A stretch of 64,000 nt of DNA from Halicephalobus mephisto (taxonomy: Eukaryota; Nematoda; Chromadorea; Rhabditida; Panagrolaimidae). The stretch lies in the NCBI GenBank assembly GCA_009193035.1, contig SWDT01000182.1:62001-126000 (forward strand), written 5' to 3'. The notes beneath the pieces are model-generated. The model searched no databases. It was not told where the DNA came from and worked only from the letters and a program-made list of their open reading frames with translations. Both the position numbers and the translations under genes were made by a program. Within the stretch, counting starts at the first letter, position 1. Each line of letters begins with the position of its first letter. Below are positions 1 through 13,436 of this stretch, piece after piece.

Positions 1-410
1 ATAATAAAAATACTTCAAAAATGGTCTTGATACGAATTTTAGAATTTTCCCGTCGAGACCAAAAATTGTGAAATTTTATGATTATGTAATTATATAATTT
101 CTAAATCACTTACTACATTCTAAAACTATAAAAATACAATATTTATAATAAAAATACTTCAAAAATGGTCTTGATACGAATTTTAGAATTTTCGCGTCGA
201 GACCAAAAATGCGGAATTTTATGCTTTTATAATTATATAATTTCTAAAACTATAAATATACAATATTTATAATAAAAATACTTCAAAAATGGTCTTGATA
301 CGAATTTTAAAAGTTTCCCGTCGAGACCAAAAATGCGGGATTTTATGATTATGTAATTTTTAAATCATCCATTAAATTCTAAAACTATAAAATTATAAAA
401 AACAGAAACA
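1..410. repeat. tandem repeat, 124-144 nt period
   Basis: About three units. Each carries a short foldback formed by GGTCTTGATACGAA and CCCGTCGAGACC, then an AT-rich stretch. GGTC of the first element falls at 23, 167 and 291. No coding potential seen. Confidence 0.8.
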
Positions 411-479
411 TGTGACAAAATTCGAAAAAATGTCTCAACACGAAATTTTAGAACTTTCTAGTGGAAATTAAAGCATAAA

Positions 480-900
480 TTTTAATTTTTATATATTTTT
501 AAAGATCCTAAAAATTAACATTGAAACTATTTCGTAATAAATATTCGTCCTTAATTATTCTAAAAATTTTAATTTTTAAAGTTTTCCAAAAATCAAAAAA
601 AAATTAATATTTTCGAATTTTAATTTTCCAAAAATCCTAAAAATTTACACTGAAATTATTTCGTAATAAAAATCCATTTTCAATTATTCTAAAAATTTTA
701 ATTTTCAAAATTTCCCAAAAATAAAAAAAATTTATATTGAAACTGTTTCGTAATAAAAATTCATTTTTAATTATTCTAAAAATTTTAATTTTCAAAATTT
801 CCCAAAAATAAAAAAAATTTATATTGAAACTATTTCGTAATAAAAATTCATTTTCAATTATTCTAAAAATTTTAATTTTCAAAATTTTCCAAAAAAAAAA
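480..900. repeat. tandem repeat, about 87 nt period
   Basis: The core TTTCGTAATAAAAATTCA recurs around 651, 738 and 824, with a diverged first copy near 521. Short open frames across it, such as 637-882 on the minus strand, only reflect the repeat. Confidence 0.8.
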
Positions 901-976
901 ATATTTTTAATTTTCTAGAAAATCCCAAAAATTTGTATTTTTTAAATTTTTTTATTTTTAAAATTTAAAAAATGTT

Positions 977-1886
977 TCAAAATTCTTCAATTGCTGATTT
1001 TCTGACGTAATCTTCAAGTTGTCCAAATTTTTGCCTAATCTTAGAAAAATGATTGATGGAGAAAACCTGATCGAAAGTGACCGGGACTCTAATCCTCGGG
1101 CAACTGCCTCGATTATTATTATCCAAACTCTTTGAGGACCAATCAATCACAAATTTGGATTTAAGGAACTCTAACTAAAAGAACAAGCCATATGTTGAAT
1201 AATTTCAAAATCGTAAATTTCAAAAAATTAAAAAAATGAAAATTAGGTAATTCAAAAAAAATAAAAAAATTAAACAAATTTTAAAAAACTAAAAATAAAA
1301 AATTAAACAAATTTTTAAAATTTAAGTTCTAAAAAAATAAAAAAGTAATTTTAAAAAAGCGAAAAAAAAAATAATTTTAAAAAAGTGAAAAAAATATTTT
1401 TAAAAAAGTAAAAAAAAAAGTAATTTTAAAAAAATGAAAAAAATAATTTTAAAAAAGTGGAAAAAGTAATTTTAAAAAAATAAAAAAAAAGTAATTCTAA
1501 AAAAATTTTAAAAAAGTAATTCTAAAAAAATTTTAAAAAAGTGAAAACAAATATTTTTCTTCAAAGCCAAACTTACCATTTTTCGATTCTTTTTTACACA
1601 ATGAAGGCGAAGGAATAACTTTGGAGTCGTTGTTGACTTCTAGTTTCAGGGCAAAGTCATTCAAGCACCTTACAGTAAACTTGAATTCTTCGTCAATTGG
1701 ATTTCTATTAATCGCTGTAGAATCTGCATATAAAATTTTATCTTTCAATTTAAAAGAAATATTTCTATTTGGAGAAATTAAAAGAAAAACAATTCCTGAA
1801 TTTTCTCCTGGTTCTACAGTAAGCCTCAACGTAGCGACAATAAACGATAAAACAAGCTGAATCAAAATAGGTGATGCTACAGCCAT
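977..1886 (-). CDS. hypothetical secreted protein, weakly galectin-like
   Basis: Two exons on the minus strand, 1886-1577 and 1170-977, joined in phase to give about 167 residues. The donor is GGTAAGT at 1577/1576. The acceptor used is the second TTAG of TTTTAGTTAG; the first TTAG would give an early stop. The 406 nt intron is AT-rich low-complexity sequence. The first 20 or so residues are hydrophobic (MAVASPILIQLVLSFIVATL), consistent with a signal peptide. A segment with FKFTVRCLNDFALKLEVNND has the spacing of the later beta strands of a galectin carbohydrate-recognition domain, but the conserved sugar-binding residues are not evident. This is a weak resemblance, not an assignment. The start lies 427 nt after the rps-17 stop on the same strand. 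Second-exon phase and codon quality support a real gene; its function is unknown. Confidence 0.5.
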
Positions 1887-2313
1887 TGCAATTGCGAAAT
1901 CAGAAAAATCTTCTAGTCATAGGTTTGATTTCAAATCCAACGGAGCCCATTTATGATTTTAACGGCCACCTCGGCTTAATGTCGAAAATCCGCCAGCAAA
2001 TTGAACTGATCCTCTCGCCTGTTTTCAGCTACTTGAGGGAAGAAACAAGATCGCCCAGCGATGCCAGACGAACTGAGCCCCTGCCAAACACCAATTGTTC
2101 ACTGCAAAAACCAATGCCCTCTCCATTTCGGCATGTTTATGAAATTCATCAAAAATCATTCCCCTGGCATCTGTGGAACTTCGCCAAGAAACCAACAAAC
2201 CCCAGCAAGTTTAAGACAAAAATTGCACACAATAAAGGCATAGGTATAACAACCTTTATTTATAAAATAGGCCTCACACGGCATGAAACAATAACAAATC
2301 AGGAGCCATTAAC
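1887..2313. other. GC-balanced gap between two minus-strand genes
   Basis: This gap between rps-17 and the small secreted gene is less AT-rich than the other gaps. It carries a plus-strand open frame (1871-2356) that I do not trust because it overlaps both neighbouring genes antisense. It holds the rps-17 poly(A) signal. It may also carry an unrecognised non-coding RNA or the promoter of the downstream gene. Confidence 0.3.
2255..2260 (-). terminator. poly(A) signal of rps-17
   Basis: TTTATT on the plus strand reads AATAAA on the minus strand, 54 nt beyond the proposed stop codon of rps-17. A second AATAAA-like element does not read in the same direction. Confidence 0.6.
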
Positions 2314-2819
2314 TCAAAGTCGCTTCTTCAAGTCGTATTTAATGTCCAATCCCTGAAAACCACCAATTAGTGACTGGCGTTCGGCCAAGCTCAGATCTGA
2401 ATCTGATGGATTCGGTAAAATGAAACAGAAACCTACCAAATGCTCGATGAGCTCCTTAGTGTCATTGTCAACGCTAAGAGCTCCGATTTGGGAAGGATCG
2501 ACCTCAGAAATCTCGGGCATGTAGTTGTCTCTGCGTTCGCGTTCCTCTTCTTGCAGCTTGATGGAGATACCACGAACTGGACCCTTCTCGATACGCTTCA
2601 TCAAGTGAGTAATGAAACTAAAACCAACATTGCAATTCATCACCGGTACTGAGGGGAAACATACCCAGCAATCTGGTTACGAAGACGCTTGGTTGGGATG
2701 ACAGCGACTTCATCGCAGATACGTTTGTTGGTGGCGAAATCGTGAGTCAATCGAGTGTAGTATTTCTCGATGATAGAGCGAGATGCCTTCTTGATAGTCT
2801 TCGTACGAACTCTACCCAT
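2314..2819 (-). CDS. rps-17: 40S ribosomal protein S17 (eS17)
   Basis: Small-subunit ribosomal protein. Three exons on the minus strand: 2819-2665, 2617-2437 and 2352-2314, giving 124 residues. The start [14 protein letters not shown], the segment [11 protein letters not shown], and the invariant [20 protein letters not shown] followed by [11 protein letters not shown] identify eS17. The first intron is only 47 nt. The last 84 nt intron (GTAGGT to TTTTCAG) is a multiple of three and contains no stop, so retaining it would give a 152-residue form. The 124-residue form is nearer to the 130-135 residues usual in animals, so I prefer it. The 5' leader contains an intron or a trans-splice acceptor. 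High expression is expected for a ribosomal gene, in line with C-ending codons in exon 1. Confidence 0.93.
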
Positions 2820-2840
2820 GGTTTAGGCTCAATGGAAATC

Positions 2841-2932
2841 CTGCAATGATAATCAGGTGAGAAAATAAACAAGTAATGGGGGGAACAAAACACGTTTCAT
2901 ATATAAACTCCGAGTAAAAATTTGAATCTTAC
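2841..2932 (-). other. 5' UTR intron or outron of rps-17
   Basis: On the minus strand GCT|GTAAGA at 2932 and TTGCAG ending at 2841 frame a 92 nt intron 21 nt before the start codon. The acceptor could also receive a spliced leader. The visible upstream donor argues for at least some cis-spliced transcripts. Confidence 0.5.
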
Positions 2933-2939
2933 AGCGTAG

Positions 2940-3200
2940 GATTGTCGGGATAATGGTGGAAGTGATTATGAAAGAAAAAAAACAGGAGGATATGGGAAAA
3001 TACGAGGGAAAGCAGCGGAAAACGAAGTGGAAAAAACGTTGGTCGGATTTCTGTTCGCCGCATAGCGTTACCGTCGGCCGTGCTTTCGCGTCGGGAGTTC
3101 CCCAGCGCGTCCAGTGGAGGACTTGCATTTTCAGGCAAAAGAACCATTCGCTCTTTTCTGCTTTTTCCAAATCCTTTATTTTCCAAATTTTCTTTTTAAA
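2940..3200 (-). promoter_or_regulatory. likely rps-17 promoter region
   Basis: A sharply GC-richer block (about 3040-3135, with repeated GCG-containing words) lies just upstream of the probable first exon of rps-17 and then falls back to AT-rich DNA. Position and composition suggest a core promoter or proximal elements. No specific factor site is claimed. Confidence 0.35.
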
Positions 3201-3350
3201 TTTTTATTTATTTTGCAGAAATCCACTAAGTCCAATTACAGTCTAATCAAAGTCATTAGCATTAATCGGAATTGATATATAAAAAGTGCAAGTTTTTATA
3301 TAAATGAATTTAGGTAGACTCGGAATTTGGACTTGATCGCATCTTTCAAA

Positions 3351-3624
3351 ATGAAAAATCCCTTAATCGGCATAATAAAGGCTCTAGGAATGTTCGTGAG
3401 TTCTCAAGCTGATGCCGGAGGGGATGTGGAACGTTTCCTAAATAGATAAAGATTATTAAAGCTCCAGATATGGAGATTAATTTGAATTCTGTTTCTCTTC
3501 TAAGCCAAATGGAGCCGGAAATGATAAAAAAGGAACCGTGTTCCTCAGAGGCGTGGTAGCCAATGGGAAATCTGTCAGGATTAACCTGGGTGGTGGTTTT
3601 ATCAACGACGATTTCGATATATAG
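3351..3624 (+). pseudogene. galectin-like N-terminal fragment
   Basis: Candidate exons 3351-3395 and 3505-3624 join in phase across a GTGAGT donor and a TTCTAAG acceptor to give 54 residues. The second exon reads GTVFLRGVVANGKSVRINLG then a Gly-rich turn and NDDFDI. This follows the galectin pattern of a G-x-V-x-x-(A/G)-K-x-F/V-x-I-N-L strand pair leading to D-I just before the LHFNPR motif. A TAG stop cuts the frame exactly where LHFNPR should follow, and no donor is seen there. It is most simply a truncated galectin copy or the remnant of one. A short real peptide is possible. The hydrophobic start (MKNPLIGIIKALGMF) may be fortuitous. Confidence 0.35.
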
Positions 3625-3799
3625 GAAACCACGGATTTGTCGATAAAGAAAATAATTAAATATTTATCATGAATTTTACGCTAATATTCACTCCAAAAGT
3701 TGCTAGTGATTTTTGTATTGGATTTTTGATTCAACAAAGTTCTATAAAAAAGTCGACATCAAAATCAAAGTCAAATAAAATTTTGCATGATAATCGGAC

Positions 3800-4050
3800 A
3801 GGCCAATCTGCTCTAATATTGCGGGCAAGCTGCAGATTTCGAAATCGTCATAAATTTAAACACCAATATCAACCGACCTGCCTTCACGCTGCAAGTTTAA
3901 CTTTGATTTCAGTATTGACCGACCTGCCTGAACGTTGCGGGCAAGCTGCGTATTTTGCTTTAACTTTGAATTTTTCATAAATGTTAATATATAACTATCC
4001 ACTGACCTGCCTGAACGTTGCGGGCAAGCTGCAGGTTTAACTTTGATTTC
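3800..4050. repeat. tandem repeat with CTGCCTGAACGTTGCGGGCA core
   Basis: Three units of roughly 80-120 nt share a GACCTGCCTGAACGTTGCGG core followed by GCAAGCTGCAG. A diverged family with the same core order is found again at 39600-40060 in the same orientation. Confidence 0.75.
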
Positions 4051-4119
4051 AATTTTTCTTATATTTTGATACTGTTTTTGATTTTTATCTTGAAACTAAT
4101 TTTTTCGTTTCTGACAATC

Positions 4120-4290
4120 CCCTAAGTTCCTTGATTTCGCATTGATGATTGTAAAGATGAGATTATGCATTGTTAGGACAGGACACTAAACTAGAAAGAA
4201 AGGTCCTGAAGCGCTAGCCTGAACATCAGGGAGCGTGGAGTACTGTAGGACGTGAGCGAGGTTCTCTGTTGTTCTGCATTAAAATTATTA
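4120..4290. other. unique GC-balanced island
   Basis: A non-repetitive island of about 150 nt in AT-rich DNA with no open frame. I see no tRNA cloverleaf and no convincing snoRNA boxes. It is a candidate small RNA or regulatory element only by contrast with its surroundings. Confidence 0.2.
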
Positions 4291-4555
4291 TTTTATTATA
4301 TAAATTGTATCTTTATTTTTTTAAAGATCATTATTTCTGTTTTTTGTCTTAAAATATTTCCAAATTTCCCTCGAAAATAAAATTAATCGACTTTTTATAT
4401 TCTACTCTACCTAAATTTTCAAAATTCGAAATTTAAATTTTCTCATTTAAGACCCAATTGACAGATTTTTATTTTAAAAAATATTTAAAGAAAAAAATTT
4501 AATTTGATTAACTTTTTAGAATAATATTTCTTCAAAAATAAAAAATTCAAATTTT

Positions 4556-5045
4556 AATACAATACTGTACTGCAGATTATCAAAGTTGGAATTCAGGATT
4601 CGAGGTTGAGATTTTCAAATTTTTGCATTGTGGTAATTTTTATAATTTTTTTTCAAAAATTTGTTTTTTATTATGTAAATTGACAGAACCCGGTATTTGG
4701 ATATTCAAACATGACTCAAAAGTTGCATTTTAACATGAAAAGTCCAAAATTTTAATTTCAAATTTTGAGTTTCAACTTTGATAACAATCAGCGCCGAAGT
4801 ACTGTATTACGGTTTACCAAAGTTGGAACTCGAAATTCTAATTTTTCGTGTTAAGAAACATCTGTGAATTTTTCTATTTCAAAAATCCGTTTCATCTAAA
4901 TTAATAGTTAAAAATTAGCTGGATTCTGCTAATCCGAACATGACTCAAAAGTTGCATTTTAACACGAAAAATCCAAAATTTTAATTTCAAATTTTGAGTT
5001 TCAACTTTGAAAATACAGTACTTCAGTGCTGCTTGTTATCAAAGT
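4556..5045. repeat. nested inverted repeats around TACTGTA words
   Basis: TACTGTACTGCAGATTATCA near 4565 is mirrored by the reverse complement near 4770-4806 (AACTTTGATAACAATC then GAAGTACTGTATT). A second pair runs from about 4798 to 5045. The arms contain ATCAAAGTTG or CAACTTTGAT. This looks like copies of one short foldback element. Confidence 0.6.
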
Positions 5046-5219
5046 TGACTGTCAGAGTTCGGACTTTCGCGCTGAGACAACATTTATGAATTTTTATTTC
5101 GAAAATCTTACGTAAATTGATAAAACTTGATTTGTGAAAGTTTCCGAACAAAAACATAACTTGAAAGTCGTGTCTTATCGAGAAAAATCAAAACTCCGAT
5201 CTCAAACCTTGATAGTTAA

Positions 5220-5750
5220 CTTTGACTTTGAATTTCGGCCTCGAACTTTGACTTTGAACTTTGACCTCGAACCCTGACGACCAACTTTGACGGTCAAATT
5301 CGACTTCAAATTCTAATTGTCAACTTTAATTTTAAATTTAAATTTTAAATTTCGACTTTAAATTTAGATTTCGAACTTTAATTTTAAATTTTGATTTCAA
5401 ATTTTGATTTTAAATTTCGACTTTAAATTTTGATTTTGAACTTTAATTTTAAATTTTGTTTTAAATTTTTATTTTAAATTTTGATTTTAAATTTTGATTT
5501 TAAATTTTTATTTTAAATTTTGTTTTAAATTTAAATTTTAAATTTCGACTTTAAATTTAGATTTCGAACTTTAATTTTAAATTTTGATTTCAAATTTTGA
5601 TTTTAAATTTAGACTTTAAATTTTGATTTTGAACTTTAATTTTAAATTTTGTTTTAAATTTTTATTTTTAATTTTAATTTCAAAATTTGATTTTAAATTT
5701 AGACTTTAAATTTTGATTTTAAATTCTAATCGTCAATTTCAGTAATATGA
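5220..5750. repeat. short-period array of AAATTTYGATTTTA
   Basis: About forty imperfect copies of a 12-15 nt word (AAATTTTGATTTT, AAATTTCGACTTT, AACTTTAATTTT). A larger period is hinted by the return of AGATTTCGAACTTT near 5370 and 5560. No gene seen. AT-rich DNA follows to about 6330. Confidence 0.8.
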
Positions 5751-5999
5751 AGTTCTGATTTTAATTTGGGTAAAAATAATACTAATAATAAAAATTTAAT
5801 TGATTCTTTGTTCAAATTCGCCGTTTTCGAAAAATTTCTTAATTATTATTTGTCTTTTTCAAAAATCGTTTTCAGAATCATCCAGAATTCAGCTTTCATC
5901 AAATATTGAAAATGTTTAATTTTGAAGAAATGTAATTTTAGAAATTACCCATAATTGTTGAAACAGTTTAGAGTCTTCGACGTCTGAGGTTGTCATCCG

Positions 6000-6330
6000 A
6001 TAATTCCTTCCTGTCTAATTTTTTATTTTTAAAGTTGATTTATCTTTGATTTTTTTTAATTTTAAAATTTAAAAAAATTTTTTAATTAATTTTCAAAGTT
6101 TTAAAAATTTTTAAAGTAATTTTTAAAGTTTTAAAAATCTTTTAAATAATTTTTTAAAAATTAAAAAATTTTTATATAATTTTTTTTTAATTTTTAAAAT
6201 TTATTTTTTTTAATTTTTTTAAATAATTTTTATTTTTTTTATTTTCAATTTTTTAAAATTAATTTGTTTTTTAGTTTTTTTTAATTTTATTGATTTTTTT
6301 TATTTTTTGTAGTTTTGCAAAAATTTTTAA
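6000..6330. repeat. AT-only low-complexity stretch
   Basis: Almost pure A/T with runs of T and TTTAAAATTT words. A short GC-balanced unique island (about 6340-6530) follows, in which I see no gene. Confidence 0.7.
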
Positions 6331-6599
6331 AAATGATGTAATTCGCTGCAGAACCCGACGTTCGAAACCCTTTTGACGGTCAAAACTGGCAACTCACTGG
6401 AGGAAATTGAGCGAGTAGAAAACTGACAAGAAGCCTCAGCCAGTCCTGTCCGGAACAATTAACGAAAACGGACTTGATTGTCGAGTTTCCACCTAGCTCC
6501 GGACCCAGATTAGGGTACTAAGTAACCATGAGTAATTTCCCAAATGTAAATTTATAGTTTTATTAAATTTATTTTTAAATTCAAAAATTTTAGAAAATT

Positions 6600-7215
6600 A
6601 AATTTTTTCTGAATTTTGGAGGTTTTGCGGTATTTTTTGGTGATTTCAGAATCTTCTGCTAAGATTCTGAAAAATTCCAAGGAATTCTAAGTTTTTTCTG
6701 AATTCTGGAAAATTCCGAAAATTTATATTTCAATTTCAGAAAACTTCGAAATCTTCTGTGAAATTTTCAGAATCTTCTACTGGGATTCTGGAGATTCACA
6801 TCGGATTTTGGAACTTCTGTGAAGTTTTAAAAAGTTCTTACTGAATTCTGAAGTGTTCTACTTGGGTCCTAGAAGGCTTGTGTAAAATTTTCGGAAATTT
6901 TAAAACCTTCTACTTTATTTTTGGAAGATTCTAAAACCTTCTATTGAGATTCTGGAAGCTTTTTGAAGCTTTTTGGAAATTTAAAAACCTTCTACTTTAT
7001 TTTTGGAAGATTCTAAAACCTTCTATTGGGATTCTGGAAGCTTTTTATAAGATCTTCCGAAATTTTAAAACCTTCTACTTTATTTTTGGAAGATTCTAAA
7101 ACCTTCTATTGAAATTCTGGAAGCTTTTTATAAGATCTTCCGAAATTTGAAAACCTTTTATCGAAATTTCGAAGATTCGAAAACCTTCTACTGAGATTCT
7201 GGAACTCTGGACGGA
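6600..7215. repeat. tandem repeat of TTCTGGAAG / ACCTTCTA words
   Basis: Units of about 70 nt carrying AAAACCTTCTATTGGGATTC then TGGAAGCTTTTTATAAG, best conserved at 6900-7150. The ends decay into shorter TTCTGGAA words. Confidence 0.7.
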
Positions 7216-8340
7216 ATTCTAGTTGATAAAATTGAAGATTCTTGAGGCAGTGAACGAGTTTTCTCGCCGAAGAGACAGTAGTCGGGTCAGGAGGAAAGTT
7301 AGCGAACCAAGTTTGTCCTCGCTCCTTCAGGCAACGCAGCGGCTAATGAGCAAAGGCAAGCAACGAAAAAGCCCGTTGAAGCATTTGCCTTTGGTTGACT
7401 GGTCGACTGGCCAAGAAGACGACCGTTATGTCTCCAACCCGTCGGTCTTTCAAAAAATTACGAAAAAGAGTGCCTCTAGCAAAGTGCGTAAACATGAAAG
7501 ACAAACCCGTCCATCGAGCCAGCTGCCTTCTTTCTTGCGAAATATACATTCTGCGTTACTACTAATGCTGCTGCCAAAGCAAAAGCAGACGATCGAACGC
7601 GAAAATTGAACGAGCGGTTGTCGCAGCAGCAAACCGCTAATGCAACCGTCCGTCCCCATCAGAACCCCCGGATTTGGCTTTTTCAAAGGTTTTCCTTATA
7701 TATCTTTCGAAATTCATATATCAACTTTCGTCCTAAAATTCGGAAAACATCTTTTTTCTCGCAAATTTCTTGTATAAAACTTAATCCTAAAATTCCCAAC
7801 AACTTTCAAAATCGAAATTTATTTTTATTTTTTAAATTTTCCGTGAAAATTCAGTTTTAGTCGATTTTATTTTTTGTATTCACTGTGACTTGCTGGAGAG
7901 GTCGTTATTTTTAGTTTCCTCGTCGAGGATTGACCTTTGGTCCTTGTGAAGTGGCAACTAGTCTGATCCAGCCTGATTTATTCCAGATTTATCGATCGAC
8001 TTTGAATTAATCGATAAATCCAATGTATAAAAGACAAAATTGATCAAGATATCTTTATTTCTCTAGATAAATTTCACGTCTATTTCGTTCAAGAAAAAAA
8101 ACGAAAGCACTGTTTTTGTTTATCAGCTACTTGGTTCTCTGCTTGTTCGTATGCGTAAGGACAAACAAGTGCGTCACACTCTTGTTCTCTGTCAAAGCGT
8201 TTTTGGTCCCTCGCCACCATTGGCGGGACCCTGTTTGCCTGTCCGCGTATCCTCTCGCTCTCGACGGCAGCAGCGGTTTTGCGGCAGTCTCCTCTTCGTT
8301 TTCCTTCCTCTAGGTTTGCTGCTTTTAGTTTTTATTTTTT
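7216..8340 (+). promoter_or_regulatory. unique islands upstream of egl-30
   Basis: Two islands of near-50 percent GC (about 7220-7680 and 8110-8320) flank AT-rich sequence. They hold chance-length open frames (a 128-residue one at 7223-7609 plus) with no recognisable domain and comparably open antisense frames, so I do not call genes. Their position 1-2 kb before the egl-30 leader exon makes enhancer or alternative promoter function the simplest reading. Confidence 0.3.
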
Positions 8341-8742
8341 GTAATTTTTGTTTATAATTACCGATTGTCCCTGTGAATTCATCTTTTTTGCCTTTGTTTT
8401 ATTACTCACTTTGTGTTTTATAGATAATTTTTATTTTTATATATATTTTTATGGATATTTCTCTTCGAGACCCGCGGAACACCTTTTTAATTTCATTTTT
8501 ATATATTTTCTGAAGCATTTGGAAATCAAATGTCTAATTTTCTTGTTTTCGTGAGTTTCTCGTTTATCAGAAAATTCTTGACCAGGTCAAGTGCCGATCA
8601 ATCGATTGTTTGAACCTATTTTTAAACCTTTTTTATCTTTGTTTTTTAATTTGGTATTTATTGATTATGGCTTTACTGACCATTGATTACGGGAGATTTA
8701 ACGTTATCAATGAAACCTAGGCAAATTTAATCTTGTTTTTTA

Positions 8743-9015
8743 GGCGTCCATCTCCACAAACGAGGAACACCACAAATCCGGGGCCGCCGCGGGATTGCAA
8801 GAGATTCCCGTCCGCGCGTCGCCGCAGCTGCAACGCCCCAAACTTTTGCAGCATATTTTACAGATCGATTATATTCCAACAAAACCATTGATTGGCGGTG
8901 ATTGTTGGGGCTGAATCGAATCGATTCTACTAATTTTGGTTTTACTGGAATTAAGCTGCCCGGAGAGAAACTGCCAAAGAAGGAGCCAACACGAGACTTT
9001 CCGTCCTTGTGAATC
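8743..9015 (+). other. probable 5' UTR exon of egl-30
   Basis: GC-rich sequence between a TTTTTTAG acceptor at 8742 and a GTAAGTA donor at about 9016. No frame is open throughout, so it is most likely non-coding leader. A further leader exon probably runs from about 9064 (after CCGTTTTAAG) into the coding exon that starts at 9504. Confidence 0.4.
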
Positions 9016-9503
9016 TGTAAGTACTATCATCACTGTTATTACTGTTCATTACGCCGTTTTAAGCTAGTCGTAGGTGCTCTAGCGAGTGTCGACGACGCAG
9101 CCGATTTGAGCGAAGCAGAGGAAGAAGATCCGCTCGTCCATGCACGACGCGTCCTCCAAGCCCATCAGAGCGCAGGACGACCATCTTTTTTCTCTTATTG
9201 TGGATATTACCGGCTGTCGCTCCATCAGCAACGAATATTGGGAAGATAATCAACTTGATTTCTGCCATTTAAGTTATTTAAATAACTTCTGCCAGACAAG
9301 AGTCGAGCGAATCAAGGACTTTAGACTTTTCTCTTGACGGGTCGAGCTCAATTTGAAAGTTACACTGCCATCAAAGCTTCGAGGACCAGGTCCCATCGCT
9401 TGACCGAGTCTCGTCGTGCCCTAGTTCGTCGCTTATTATTGGCGCCGAACTCGCACGAGCGTTGCTCCGTCCAGCGATCTGGAAGCAAGCAACCACGGCC
9501 CCG

Positions 9504-11957
<2,454 letters not shown>

Positions 11958-12834
11958 CTTCTTTCGCTTTCATGAATATTGCTTCGAGAAATGCGCTCTC
12001 TTGATCAAAATAGTCCAACTCCAGAATCAGTGTGTCGCAATTTTTGAATCTCAAAATATTTCCTGGTTGATATTAGGGTCCCTCCTCCACACTCGAAATC
12101 TTGGATGACGACAAATTTGATCATCAAGTTTTCGCTCAGCGTTTCTAAAACGAAATTTTCTCTCTACAGAATCTTCTCAAAGCCTCAATTGCTGCCCGAT
12201 ATTACTTTTTTTTATCTTTTTTTTCACTACTTTTTATTTTTTTTGAATTTGGATAAGCAGAAATCAATCGAATTTTAAAATTGTCAAATATTATAGTTCT
12301 TCAAATTTTAGGCTATTTTGTAATTTAAAAAAAAATTAGCTTTTGCAAAATTATGCTTTTGCTAATTTAAAAATTTTTTTTTAGCAAATTTTTAGATAAT
12401 TATAATTTGAAGATACTATTTTTGCAATTTTTTATTCGATGAAATTTTTTGCCAAAATTTTTTCAATTTTTTTTTTTATTTTTTTTCCCAAAAAAAATTT
12501 TTAAAAGAAAAAGAACCGGAGAATCATCAACTTTTTTTTTCTTTTTTTTACCTTGTATTATTAATATTCCAACAATGTTGTTTTCTCTCTGGAATTTATT
12601 TATTATTGCGCACTGTTTTCCTTTTAAAATATTTTTAGCATAAAGAAAACAAAGTTGATTTTTGAATTACATTTTATTTTAGTTTCAAAAAAAAGACAAG
12701 AATCGTGATGAAAGTCGGGTTTACAAGACCGGATGGAGATAACAGGGATGTGAAAAACGTAACTTGTTTGAGTGTTTAGAAACTGAGTAATCTTTTGGAA
12801 AAACTTTGAAAACAATAACAATTGGGGAACTGAA
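11958..12834. other. convergent intergenic region egl-30 / emr-1
   Basis: Holds the 3' UTRs of both genes. The first 200 nt are GC-balanced and may be egl-30 3' UTR. About 12200-12620 is AT-rich with T runs. I found no clear AATAAA for egl-30. Confidence 0.5.
12673..12678 (-). terminator. possible poly(A) signal of emr-1
   Basis: TTTATT on plus reads AATAAA on minus, about 160 nt past the emr-1 stop codon. Confidence 0.45.
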
Positions 12835-13418
12835 TCAGATCTCGTCATGGACGGCCTTATCGTTGCCCATAAACGGAGCAATGAACATTCTGGCGAAAAG
12901 GGCAGCAAGAACAGCTCCCAAAGCTAAGAGACAAACGTACGAGAAAAATGATTGTTTCTGTCTGTTACTTGCACGTCGTTGAGCCATTGGAGGGATGTAT
13001 TTCCTACGTTGACGAATTTCTTCAGGAGTAAGGATTCTCGACGATTCAATATGATCATCATCATCACCAGTGTCTTGTAAAAAAGCCGATATCTCAGATT
13101 GAAGCTTGGGGTAGACAACAGAATTCGTATTCACACTCTGAAAAAACAAATTATTTCATATATAAAAAAACTAAAAATTACGTCTTCAGTCAAAATCCCG
13201 TGATCTCCACTTGCATCCACTTCGTTCCCAAACGATCCATTTTCATGAGTTCCATTAGCACTATCATCGAGATTCAACTGTCCATTACCAACCACATGTT
13301 TTAATTTTTTCAAATATACTTTTTTCGTAGTCGGAGTAATAGGTCCCGCATTAATTCCATGTTTTGTTAATTCACTTCTCAACTCCTCATCAGTCAAATG
13401 TTCCAATTCTTCCACCAT
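12835..13418 (-). CDS. emr-1: emerin homologue, LEM-domain inner nuclear membrane protein
   Basis: Two minus-strand exons, 13418-13182 and 13137-12835, give 179 residues. Residues 1-40 (MVEELEHLTDEELRSELTKH, then GINAGPITPTTKKVYLKKL) form a LEM domain, which binds the chromatin protein BAF. A low-complexity acidic linker with DDDD follows, then a basic NRQKQ segment and one C-terminal membrane span (FFSYVCLLALGAVLAALFAR). This is the emerin layout; C. elegans emerin is about 166 residues. I use the ATG at 13418. The frame is open further upstream, but only from a TTG codon, and an acceptor (GTGTTTTAG) ends at 13437, 18 nt before the ATG, as expected for a trans-spliced leader. It lies downstream of lin-53 on the same strand with 446 nt between them. 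From memory, C. elegans emr-1 is also next to egl-30. Confidence 0.92.
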
Positions 13419-13436
13419 TATTTCCAAATTCGTTAC

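Noticed and set aside
1871..2356. 161-residue plus-strand open frame
   Set aside because: Overlaps the 3' end of rps-17 and the start of the small secreted gene antisense, has no domain, and shows no splice or leader context.
7223..7609. 128-residue plus-strand frame upstream of egl-30
   Set aside because: GC-balanced region with equally open antisense frames, no domain, no leader acceptor. Kept only as a regulatory island.
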